Below are positions 1-16,944 of a stretch of DNA of 64,000 bases, piece by piece (the first letter of the stretch is position 1; the number at the start of each line of letters is the position of its first letter). The notes beneath the pieces were generated by a model. That model ran no database searches and was not told where the DNA came from. It saw nothing but the letters and a program-made list of their open reading frames with translations. Made by a program: the position numbers and the translations under genes. Source of the stretch: Whitmania pigra (taxonomy: Eukaryota > Annelida > Clitellata > Hirudinida > Haemopidae); NCBI GenBank assembly GCA_021613335.1, contig JAJTWR010000308.1, positions 1,177,001 to 1,241,000 of the forward strand. Direction: 5' to 3'.

Positions 1-868
1 TGTTTTTCGAATACGAGTTACAATGTTTGCGCACAATAAATACTTCCTGCTGAAAAAGAAATGTATTAATGTTGCTAACAACAACGCTGCATTTTATTAT
101 GAACGAAAGTTGTACAAAAATTTACCTAGACCGATTAGAACAATTACTTCATACATTTCATACATTTCTTGGTTGATATATCATGATTTCCCAGTTTAAT
201 CACTCGTAGATTTTGTTCATATCACTTTCTAGATGTAAATAAATGTTAACAAACATGTACTTGGTATTAGACAGTAGAGCACTTGCTCCTTGCTTCTCAT
301 GTTGATAGGAGTCACGTCATCAGGTGGAAATGCGGAGGTCCTCTCACCTTTGTTTGGGAGCATCAGTTTTTGGTGGCTCTCAGAGGCGATGGGCAAATGA
401 TTGCTTCACTTGTTATGGTGCTTTGATTGTCGTCAATGTACTTATAAAAGAACCACGAAAGAGACCTTCACTTGTGGTATCCGAGACCGTAGTTTGTTTA
501 TGTGAAAGCAGGTTCGAAAACTAATTTTATCTAAACTCAATATCTAACTATTTAGACATAACTACTTTAACTAAAGCGGTCCTTAAAACCTCTTCTATGA
601 TTATAATGCAAGTAAGGGTTAACCAAGAAAATGTTTTGATGAAGTTGAAGAAGCGTGTTAAGTGCTTTTAGTCGCTTGGCAAGTCAATTAGTTTAGATAA
701 ATGAAGATGCTGCAACTCTGCCATAGCTAATTTCTAAATTAATCCATTAAATTAAAATTTTTCGGACAACCGTCTCAGTGACCTAAAAATTGAGAATGGT
801 TTAAAAGAGATAATGAGGTAACTAAGTTTTATTTGTATGAGATAATTTTGTGACTCTAGTTTTTATCT
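1..868. other. Non-coding flank, no gene recognised
   Basis: AT-rich sequence with no convincing exon on either strand. A short open frame at 324-524 on the plus strand has no recognisable motif and no splice partner. On the minus strand an AATAAA lies at 833-828, about 40 bases past the stop of the RING gene, and is the likely polyadenylation signal of that gene. Confidence 0.5.
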
Positions 869-2100
869 TCAAGACATTAAGAAATCTTCATCTTCAAATT
901 CATCATCATCTTCAAATTCATCTTCATCTTCATATCCATCTTCAGAATCTTCGCTATCATTGTCTGAACTTTCGTATTCAATCGAAGAAAAGGTTCTATT
1001 TTCAATTATAATTTCAGGCACGTCCATGTCTTCTATCCTGGTGTCGATCTTAGGAAACAACTCTGATGAAATATTGCGCCTAACATCCATGCGATGATAA
1101 TTCATCGAATCAACCGGATAAACGATCTCATTTGAAAAATTGTGAGCAAGCAATGAACTCAACTGATGTTTCATGACTCCCTCGGGTACTTCGAACGGAA
1201 GACATTTTAGCAATCTGGCAATCTTCAAGACACAGTTCAGTCCAACAAATTTACGCCAAAATATAAACAGGTTGAAATTTGGGTTCAGACAGCCGTGGAG
1301 CGCCTGTCCCGACGAAGTGATTTGTTGATTCAACCACTCGACGACGTTATCTGCATAGTTGTTATCGTTGTCGTTGTCCCAACCCAGTGGTTCAGGTGAG
1401 ATCAAAACTTGGATGCTTACTCCGGCAAAAGTAGAATATATGATCAGCCTGATTTCTTTCGTTCTATCATTTTTATAGGTAGCGTATTTGGGTCCAAAAG
1501 ACACCATACTACCATTAGAAATCTCCTCGTAAAGGTCCAGTCTATACGAAACATTAACATGGATTTTCTCTTTTAATAATGTCTCAATAAAGCCTCTCCA
1601 CTGTGGGTTAAGCAATTCAAAAATATTTGTGACATAAGGGTCATTTTGGTAGCAGCCAAAATGCTCTCTAAAAAGATTCTCTTTCGCATCACCTTCGAGT
1701 ATTTTCGTAGCATAAATTGCGCTGTGCGAGAACTGTCGACAATAAGGACAACGATGGACCCTCCCACTTTGACGGATCGACCTAAAATGGCGAAGAACTT
1801 AATTCGGATTCCAATTAAAGAACTGATCAATTATTACAATACTTCTCATCGTTATGAGTAAACTCTTCGGATTTATTCATTAATTAATGATATTAGTTAC
1901 CTCGTATAATCTCTACATCCATCACTGCATTTAATGCAAATGACATGGTTACAATCACTGAACAGTGCAACTTCTTTATTTTTCAAATCTTCAAAGCACA
2001 CCTGGCATTCTTCTGAGTTTTCAGCATCGGCGTTACACGGGTGCAATATTCCAGGACAATATGCATTATCACATTTGCTACGAAAATTTTGCGCCTCCAT
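869..2100 (-). CDS. RING-finger protein with acidic C-terminus
   Basis: Two exons: 2100-1901 and 1781-869. The 119-base intron (GTAACT...TTTTAG) splits one Arg codon and completes a RING that is broken without it. The joined protein has 370 residues. RING ligands are C32/C35, C50/H52, C55/C58 and C78/C81, a C3HC4 order typical of E3 ubiquitin ligases. A smaller Cys/His cluster (C10, C15, H20, C22) precedes it. The middle 200 residues match no domain I know. The last 45 or so residues are almost all Asp, Glu and Ser. The Met at 2100 is the first in the open frame, but the frame stays open about 90 bases upstream without a Met, so a further 5' exon is possible. The E3 activity is inferred from the RING alone. 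Confidence 0.75.
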
Positions 2101-3045
2101 TTCGGTGTTATCAACGTTATTATTTGGAGCACAAGAGACCAGTGCTAAATCAATTGAAGATAAAGTATTGTGGCTAATAATTATAAATTTTTAATTTTTC
2201 AAAAAAGTGAGAAACTTTTGAAATATTTAATAAAATAAATATTTTAAAAAACTTAATAGCTTAAAAAATAAAATCAATGTTGCATTGAGAATAAGATAAT
2301 AAATACGAAATTAATAATGAGATACAAAGCAGACGATAGCCCACTGACAAAAATATTGGAAGTTGATATGGGGTTCACTTGTGACTCACAGTGGTCTCTG
2401 AGAATTCTTTCTTGTTGTTCCCGTAAAAACTGCTATAAAACACCAGAAACGTCAACTCATCGTGCAATCATAAGCATCGAAAGACCTGAGGGTCCAAAGG
2501 TGCGCCCGCATGGCCTAATGATTAAGGCTGCGCCTCTCACGATGACGGGTGCACCGTCCTAATCATCTAGCTATGCAACGGACGTTAATAAAACATTAAG
2601 AGGTTCCAATGAAAATTTTCGACCAAATTATATTCTCTTTAAATTAATAGAGAGAAGAATTTCAGAGCAATCATATACCATTCATTTGAAAAAGTGGACA
2701 CGCAAGTCTTAATTTCAAGGGAAAAAATCTTCGACGACGATTTTGTTTTCGACGACAAATACATCGATGAAACTGTCGAAGAGTTACATTTAGAAATCAA
2801 TTCTTCAAACCGGAACTATATTACCCTATTTTCACATATATTACACGCGCGTTATGCTCGATTTTACGTACCGCGCGCACCCCATCTGCGTGCTATAACC
2901 TTATGCGTGTTATGCTAGATTAAATGGAAGTGATTCCCGACCAACAAAAATAAAAAATAAAAATTTTAAATGATAGCACAGACTTTGGATTGTTTTTTGT
3001 AAAAGTTTTAGAATATATTTTTAAATTTAAATAGCTTATAATTGG
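2101..3045. other. Intergenic, with a possible tRNA-like remnant
   Basis: Around 2498-2560 the DNA can fold with a 10-base outer stem (GGTGCGCCCG against CGGGTGCACC). Inside it is a stretch resembling a tRNA D-arm or polymerase III A box (TGGCCTAATGATTAAGG). No B box or T-arm is evident, so this is at most a tRNA-derived remnant. A short acidic open frame at 2694-2835 on the plus strand has no partner exon that I can find. Confidence 0.3.
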
Positions 3046-3643
3046 TTGGGCGTTAATGCAGTACATAAAGAACTTTCGATATATGCAGTTTCTGGGATTT
3101 CATTTCTTATCGATGGATCACTTAGCCAGAGAATAATGAATGTTTTAGCTTCTTACAAAATAGAACTCATGATGGAAGTACTCGGTAAATGGCCTGTGTT
3201 TTGTCACAAATTATTGTTTGGCCTCAATAATTGCATTAATGAGGATTTTCAATGACATGTCAGTAACTGAATACATACAGCACATGTATTCACGAATTAT
3301 CCTCCTGGAAAAGGATACAAGATATGTTCATATGTTACAGTTGTGCTGCGCACATCATGTGAAGATGGTACTTAGGGATATGAATAAGCACACCAAGTCC
3401 AAGAACACGAAAGATCTTTACACTTCTGCTGTGTGCAACATTCTTGACTCACCTTCCTTCGAAGAAGCTGATAGGAAGGTGAATGCTTTGTTACATGTAT
3501 TGCTGAAAGACTTTGTTACTGATCTGTCTTGCCATCTTAAAATTATTTTTAATGGGCCTCCACATCAATTTGACAAAGAAGTAGAACCGGAAATTGAATT
3601 AGAGATACATGCCAGAGATGGATCCGTGAGCACTGCATCGTGA
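3046..3643 (+). pseudogene. Transposase-like fragment, frameshifted
   Basis: Two overlapping plus-strand frames (3046-3255 and 3218-3643) read as one protein broken by a frameshift near 3210. The second contains IIALMRIFNDMS, then EYIQHMYS, then a Cys/His pair (LCCAHHVK). This style is familiar from MULE-like DDE transposase ORFs scattered in invertebrate genomes, but the family assignment is from memory of the pattern only. No terminal inverted repeats were found. The fragment has no start region and is probably inactive. Confidence 0.35.
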
Positions 3644-5211
3644 AAAATGGGGCAGCTCTGAATCGTTCAAACGCTGAATAAAAATAGTTCTCGCATTTTA
3701 ATAAACTTTTAAATAGTAATCCCTGACTCTCTTAGTTGTGATCTATATTTTAAAATAGTTATTGTATTTTTAACTGGGTCGGTTGATTTATAAACGCCTT
3801 TTTCATACTCCATTACTCATAAATCTTCTAATTTCGCCCAAGTTGTTTTGATTTTATCGGAAGCTTTTTCGATCCCGTCCCTGCGGAATAAAAATACATG
3901 TTATACATATTCTGGTAGATATTTTTCAGAAGAATTCAAATATGTAACTGACTTGACTAGCGCGCATACGAATCTACCCTAAAAAAAAATCTTCAAAGTT
4001 TTCAAGCATTAATTAAAAATAGTTCCAGATTTTTAAAATTTTTTTGAGTACTTGTCCCTGGCACTTTGATCCTTCTATTTTTTAAAACAATCCGTACATT
4101 TTTATCTCTATCGGTCGTTTCTTAATCGCCTTTACAAAAAAGCCATAAAAAGGGGCTAGAACAGGGGCAGTTATCATCTTTGTTAATTATTGCATTGTCC
4201 GGCTCTCGGATTTGGGTCGTCAACACGAACTTAGCTATAATTAATTGATGGCGGCTATAAGAAACTTGTGGGGTGCTGTACTAATTTATTTTTGACATAA
4301 TTATTCAACTAAGCTCTCCTCTGTCATAGCAAGGCTAGCATGTTCAAGAGAGAATAAAGAATAAAGAGGCATGTGAAGTGGATGAACAACTCACCGTGCA
4401 TTTGGATGGATGCCAGTGATATTTATCTTTTGTGGGCTAGTTGGGATATTTGTATTGATTACATGTTCGGAATCCACGAAAAACACTTTCTTTTGATTTT
4501 TGCATGCTTAATTTTGGAGCAGATTTTGAATAAAATCACAAGTAGACTAGCATTTTAGTGGACACAATTTCAATTTTTTCTCAAACAAAATTCAAAGGCA
4601 CAGACCAAAAAAATGAATTTAAAAATGAACAGTTTAAAAGTCCACATGATCATGAAACGTGCATTCGACTAGCAACCCAGTGGAATGTGCGAGACAGATC
4701 ACAGCTTTTGGATAGTGGTATATCCTAAAGTGCAAAGTCAAATGGCCAATGCATAAGCTGAAAATATTCCTAGGAAGCTCCTAACCAAGAAACAAGAAAT
4801 ACTAAATGGAAATGAAATGAGAAAGGATGATATGGAGTGGTGACTAATACATTCATAGAACTTTAGGGAAACTGAGGTGGTTGTTGCAATAAACAGAAAT
4901 AGCCTAATGCAGACCCACTCAAATTGTACACAAAAGTTCAATTTGGTCCAACTGGGACATCCCTTTCATTAGAAATTGATTGGCTCATGAGCTCCAGTCC
5001 GGATATCTAATGGAATTTCATCGGGCCCAACTTGACTAAGAAGCCCATTAATTGAGTTTATTTTAATACATTTAAAATACAATTTTTAAATGTAACAAAC
5101 TCAAACCTCTTTTTGTGCCTTTTGTCGCTTCAAATCTCCTCTGATGAACACTGGGGGCAAGCAATCAGAAATTAAATCTAGTGAATGAAATCTAAAATTT
5201 ATTTTAAGGTT
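3644..5211. other. Intergenic, no gene recognised
   Basis: About 1.5 kb of AT-rich DNA with only short unsupported open frames (for example 4373-4558 plus and 4738-4941 minus). On the minus strand an AATAAA at 5203-5198 follows the transporter stop by about 10 bases and is the likely polyadenylation signal of that gene. Confidence 0.5.
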
Positions 5212-8200
5212 CTAACTAGTTCCAATAATGCCGATCAGCAGCAACGACGTTATCGTCAGATTCCCAGCTAGCATCCCATTCTCCAGGTTCAACGTCATGG
5301 CCCTGATACCAAATGTGAGTGCTATGCCAAAAATCTGTAAAGTAGCCAATCTATCATTATACCATTAATTTGAGAAGCAGTGAAAGTGTACTTGGGCGGA
5401 GGCGTTTATGAGGCCTGAGGATGTTCCCTCTGGTTCTGGGAAAGTCAATTCAGCAGCATATTCAAACCCAATCGGCAGGTAACCAGTCATGAAAAAGCTT
5501 AGAAGTGTCAAAAATAAGCTAGAATAATCATGAATTAAATAGAGTTTTCAATATCTTTGCATTAACGAATATTCTGACACAATCTGATCTAAGAACTTGT
5601 TAGACAAAAAACAATCCTCCCACTGGCAATGTTACAACATCCTAATCAAAGCACCAAAGTTTCTAACCGAAGTAAATATATATCACTGTTTTAATGCTTC
5701 TAATAACAAATGTTCTCCAGATAAATATTAATAATTACCACAAATAAGACTATTTATCAGAAATATATCTTTTGCATACCCAATAAACTTGATTCAAAAT
5801 GTCGATAAGCGCTGGCACGCATAAAAAATCAATAGACCGACCCCAAAGAAAAAGTACAGAGAAACACGAGAATGGCACTGTTTGTCAATAGGACCATTGT
5901 GAAAGCCAGCATTCCCAAGCAGGACATGAGGTAAATGAAGACCGTTGTAGCTCTGGAAAACAACACCAGCCAGTCAAAACAAATGCAGCTGATGAGGAAG
6001 CAAATAACTAACTTGAAAAGTTTTGTCTTGTCAAGCCAGATTCCAGACAGAATGGAACCCAGGACTCCCGAGACGACTAGAGTGAGACCCACTTGACCGA
6101 CGTTGATTTGATTTGGCTGCCGATTAATAAATTAAGAGGCATCGTGATTATAAATATTGGTAATAATTAATTAATTAAATTTTGCGCAATAAATATATTT
6201 AATGATAGTAAATGCAAGAGACTGAAAAAAGCCAATAACTCTGGAAATATTTTATTTAATTGCATTGAAGCCTTTACAAGTTGCAGTCAACTTTATTGTT
6301 TTGTAAGATTTTGCAGTTCTTGGAAACCAAATGTATTCAGTTGGCCAAAATATAAAAATTCAAAGAACTCACTGAAAAATAATAAAGCACGATAGGGTTC
6401 AGCAAAGTTCCAATGGCATAGTAAGAACCTGTGTTGAGACCTTACAGAATACAAAATAATTGTATAGCTTTGAATAGTTGATGTAACTCTAAATTCCACC
6501 TTTAAGATATGTTTGTAAGTATTGTAAATAAATGTTGAAAGTGCCATTATGCTCCACAGCATTATAAATTTATTGCAATGGATCAACATCAGCCTTTGTG
6601 GCTCAAAATCAATAACTCTGATGTAAAGCAATACTCTCTGACCATATGTTATGAGCAAAGTGACAAATGAAGGATTTTTCAGGATTCTCATTGTCGAGTT
6701 AAGATAATGTCTGCTTCCAATGTTGGCTTCATTTACTGCCATCTGTGCAAGGCTTGGTGGAATTGGAGGTTTTGCTTGGAAAACTGTAATATTTTAATGA
6801 TGCATATTTGCAATAAATTACTTAGAATATATTCCCAATTACACCAAAAAGCGACTCTCGACTAAACGCCAGTTAGAATTCGTATGACGAAATATGCGCT
6901 CATTAATTACATAGGGAAACAAGAATCAAGAGAAATGTAGAAACTGCTGCTCCTCCATATAATAAAATGGTGAGCTTGTAGGAGATGTAATTCATTTTCT
7001 GTTCGACCGTGGCATTCAGGAACATCAGAGGGGAGCTGTCGTTTGAGATCGTTGCCGTGGGAGACTGCGTGGTTTCGCTGGAATCGAGAAAATCATCGAC
7101 AATCAATGGGGGAAGGAGGAAGCCGAGTGCACATCCCATCTGCATGAAAAACAAAAGCAACCTTTCAGGATTCAAAATATTGAAGCCGTTGTCACATTGG
7201 TTCAATAAAAGGGAAATTTCTCGACTGCATCGATCATGTGTTCTGCAATGGAGGGGTTTAGTGCAGAACGTGAAAGTGAAATAAGTTGATTTAACAATAA
7301 ATATGAATAAGAAATGATCAATTTATGCCAATAAACATTAATCAATTTATAATAATAATAACAATAACAACAATAATGATGATGATGATAACAATAATAA
7401 TAATAATAATAATAACAATAATAATATTAATTAATTATAATAATATTAATTATTAATTAATTATAATAATATTAATTATTAATTAATTATAATAATATTA
7501 ATTATTAATAAATAAATAATAGTAACTATTAATTAATTAACATTATTATATTAAAAATAAAAAGTGCAGCACTTGAAAGTGAAATAAGTTGATTTAACAA
7601 TAAATATGAATAAGAAATGATCAATTTACATTACATTAATGAAGCAACAAACATTAATGAATTTATAATAATAATAATAATAACAACAACGATGATGATA
7701 TAAATGATAATAATAATAATAACAATAATAATAATTATTAATTAATTAATGTTATTATATTAAAAACAAAAAAATAATAACAATAAATAATTATAATATT
7801 ATTATTATATAATCATAATTATTATAATTTATGTGTTTATTTATAATGTGCCATCAGCATCTGCATCAGGGGTGCTGATATCATTTATTCATTAGTATTC
7901 ATTTTTTTATTAAACAATATTTGTCCAAATCACTTATGAAGCCATAACAATCTTTCAAGAATACCAAATAGGAGACAATTTTTTAAATTAATTTTAATAA
8001 GTTAACTCATAAATTGGCATAAATAATTATCATTATCAAGCCAATTAACCCTCAAGTTATACTCCAGGTGTTGGGTTTAAATTGCACCCTTATTTATTCA
8101 ATTGCATTCAACATAATTTGTGGAAACTTTTTTGCAAAATTAATTTTAACAATATCAATTTAACTTATTTTAAATCTGTGCATGTGAACGATTTAATTAA

Positions 8201-9593
8201 CGATTGATTAAAACGTTTTTAAATGGATGTGGGTTGCCTCACAAAATTTGTTCTCTGCATCCAACTATTATCGGAGCAATAGAAATAGCCAGGAGATGCA
8301 AAATGCACTCCAAGGAACCGATGAAGGTTAAGCACGACAACCATGGAACTGATCATAAATGTGATTAGCTGTTACCAGCAACAGAATAAATTACACACCT
8401 GGTTTCCAAACACTCCAATGGCAGTAGCGGTAGATACCTCATTTGGTCCAAACCATACAGCTGCCAGTCTGGCTGGGACACCCAGAATGAAGACCTGGGC
8501 TGTTGCACATAAACACTGGCCACACATAACCAACGAAAACCTAGATTTTGTATCACAAATTAAATTTGAATCGTTAATAAGAGCATACAAATTATGAGCA
8601 ATTCAAGATCTATTAGATGACTAGGCTAATTTGGCTTATCTCCATATGATTAGACAATCATGTTTTACTCAATAACAATGTACATCCTGCATCACTTATT
8701 TTGATTATTATGGAAATTGATTCCAGTTTAGCCAACATCACTATCATCATTTAACAAAATTTCAACTTTGATTTCACCATCACAATTCACTTATTTATTT
8801 CAAGTTTGATCTTGGTTTTCAGCTTGTTATTCTTAAGTAATTACTGATGATGATTCCAACAACATTGGATAAAAAAAATTATAAACACCAAGTCCAAATA
8901 ATAAAATATCAAGATCAGCCATGGCAACTTTAACCTGGATGGATTAATGGCAGAACATTTGATCCAAGCACCAAGGGCATTTAATAGGTTTCCAAGGATA
9001 CCAGTAAAATGAAGACCCCACTTGTCCAATATCCAGCTGGCTGGAATAATGAAGAGGACATATGCGATCATGTATGCCAGGGACAACATGTCTGTGGGTT
9101 GTTCAGGAAAACTTCTTTTTATAATTACTAGCATTATCATAACAGTAATAATAAAGTTGTAGAAAAAGAACAGTTAGATATTATTATAAAAATTAAAGAT
9201 TCCTATAAAAAAAATCAATATTTCAGTTTTCAAGTGATTATTAAATTGAGAGAAAAATTAAGAAAATTAAGAAATCTCACCAAGTGTGACATCCCTAGCA
9301 TGAATATTTTTTGGCAGGCTTTCTTCATAGAATAAGAGCATTTTATCACCAATAATGTTCAGATGGATCCATTGGAAAGCATTGCAGGCGGAGTAAAAGG
9401 CAAACAGGAAAACGATGAACCACCGTTTTTTGTAAAGCCGAGGCTCAAAACTGAAATCCCGACATTTACTCCTCTGTGAGGAATTGCATGAAATTGATTC
9501 GAAAGTCTCTTCTCTCTTTTTTATGATGACTACCTCTTCGTCAACAGACTCGTGCGGTTTGTCGTTTCCAAGCCCAAAATCTGCGGTGGCCAT
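5212..9593 (-). CDS. FLVCR-family (SLC49) membrane transporter
   Basis: Nine exons: 9593-9281, 9091-8935, 8540-8399, 7139-6911, 6783-6643, 6440-6373, 6116-5842, 5497-5392, 5334-5212. All phases agree and give 517 residues, close to FLVCR2. Matches to the FLVCR1/2 family run the whole length: [17 protein letters not shown] at TM1, [88 protein letters not shown] and [17 protein letters not shown]. These are the hallmark segments of a 12-TM major-facilitator fold. Family members export haem or move choline and ethanolamine at the plasma or mitochondrial membrane; the substrate here cannot be read. Introns are 57-1258 bases. The largest (8398-7140) holds tandem AT repeats. The C-terminal tail after the last TM is very short. 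It lies downstream of EML on the same strand, with a gap of about 1.07 kb. Confidence 0.93.
7261..7628. repeat. Duplicated 65-base segment with AT-rich tandem repeats in a transporter intron
   Basis: Bases 7261-7325 and 7564-7628 match over 65 bases with two visible differences. Each copy is followed by TAA/ACA-rich simple repeats. Between them lie three 26-base tandem copies (7431-7508) of a TTAATTATAATAATATT unit. This looks like a local duplication of about 300 bases inside the largest FLVCR intron. Confidence 0.85.
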
Positions 9594-10662
9594 TTGAGAT
9601 TTTGCCTGGCGTTCGTAGGCCTTGTAGCTTTTATTTCACTTCGCCGTTATGAAGTGACACTCGAGTGGTTTGTGGTCAAAAATTGGAACACCAGTTGAAG
9701 TATTGAGTTTCAAACCGAACTTTCTTTCTTAGGAACTTCATAACACTCAGATGGCCCGCTGAAAATCGTCAGCTTCAGCAAACGTCCCATTAACATTTCC
9801 TCCAAGCAAAGCATGTGTGACGGATATCGATTCTCTAAGATCACGAACAGCCATTCAAAAGCAACTTTTTTTCAGCTTAGTTTCAAATTCGTTTCAGCTC
9901 GATATATTCACCCAGACTCAGCATGTATGAGCACTCATGCAACACTTTACCGTAACATTTAAAAGCCTTTTTTCTTACGCTCAAATGATAGATGCATGGA
10001 TGATGGGTGGGCAGACGAATGAATAGCAGCATGGACGGGTGGATGGATGAGAATGAATGATGGGCCTGGAGAAGGTAAGATAATTGTGCGATAAGTCATT
10101 GGATTGAGTGCTTCTTATTCAATGCTACGTCAATCCATCCCTACGCTCCGCAAAACATCAAGATACCATCAGATTACATCAACGACGCCCACTCCATAAT
10201 TTGTCAGGTTTATGATTAACAAATCTTAAAGTAACCGAGACTGAGAATAATGGTTATTTTGTCTTAAACGTAACAAATTTGGGGACTCAAGAGTTCGACA
10301 AAGGCTTCAATAAAATTCGAATAAGTTTAATCATCAAACCTGATATAATTTGGAAGACGAAACAAGCATGATAATTAGACTTTAAAGCATATTAAGGACT
10401 GCAACACAATTCACCAAAACAAATCAATTGTAAAAGCCAAAGCACTAAAAAAGCTACGTGAAATACAACATTAATCGGCAGATACGTAGAACTGACTTCG
10501 TCCAACGATAATCAGAATCTTTCTAGAAGGACAGAACAATGGAATGTCAAGAAGACGAGTTCAAGCAATTGGTAACATCTCAGGCTTGATAGAATCTATG
10601 ACAATTAAAAAATTACACCAGAAAAAACATCTAAAAAATTAGATGAAAGCTGAGTCAGATCA
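9594..10662. other. Spacer between EML and the FLVCR-type gene
   Basis: About 1.07 kb holding the EML 3' flank and the transporter promoter. No exon is recognised. A loose GATG/GGATGAAT-type repeat occupies roughly 9990-10060. No TATA box or other control site stands out. Confidence 0.5.
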
Positions 10663-16161
<5,499 letters not shown>

Positions 16162-16944
16162 CTCGATTGCCAAGCGAAGCTATCTGCAACTCCGAACTAA
16201 CGATACGCGCTTAATTTATGTTAGACTGTCAATGGTCTTGATGCATACCGCAATTTTAAACTATATCAGATGCCCAATTCCATTTCCTCGAAATAATTAA
16301 ATTATTATCAAAAATTCAAACCATGCATTAATTACAAGTGCACCGTGAAATACCAAGAGAGAACCATCCTAGGCCAGATCGCAGAGACTAAAGCAGATTT
16401 CGTTTTGTTAAACCATAAATTTATGTTTAAGCCCATTCGGGCCAGCGTTACCACAATCGTCAAGCTAAAACAATCCCTCAAAAGTTGGCTACCAATAATG
16501 TCATTAATTCAATAATTAAACCAGCCTTGAAAAGGCGACACAACCCACATCAAACGGTTTAACGTGAGATAAGATAAAACCTCCCATGATTAACGCGACT
16601 TTTAAAACCATTTGCTCTTTGTCAGGTTGTCGATCAACATGGTTCACTCTCAAATTAAAATACTTTTGTGGCAGATCATTTTGTTGCAAAAGTGAAAAAG
16701 ATCTTACAAACATATAAATGAACAAAGATTACACTTTTGGGACTCTACAAATGAGTCTGAACTTTAATCTTGACATAAGATTAACATGTAAAAAGTGATG
16801 ATCAGCATCAAATTATAAACAATTTTCTGTGTAAAACAAAATGATTAGAGGGAAAATTTGCAACAATGAAATTTTCTTTAAAATCTCAAGATTAGCTTTC
16901 GTTAATGAGCTCCATAACAATCCCAAAAATTAATTCTGATTTGA
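16162..16944. other. Spacer between TRAF7 and EML
   Basis: This carries the TRAF7 3' flank and the EML 5' region. The true EML first exon and promoter probably lie here or in 16022-16161. Nothing else is recognised. Confidence 0.45.
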
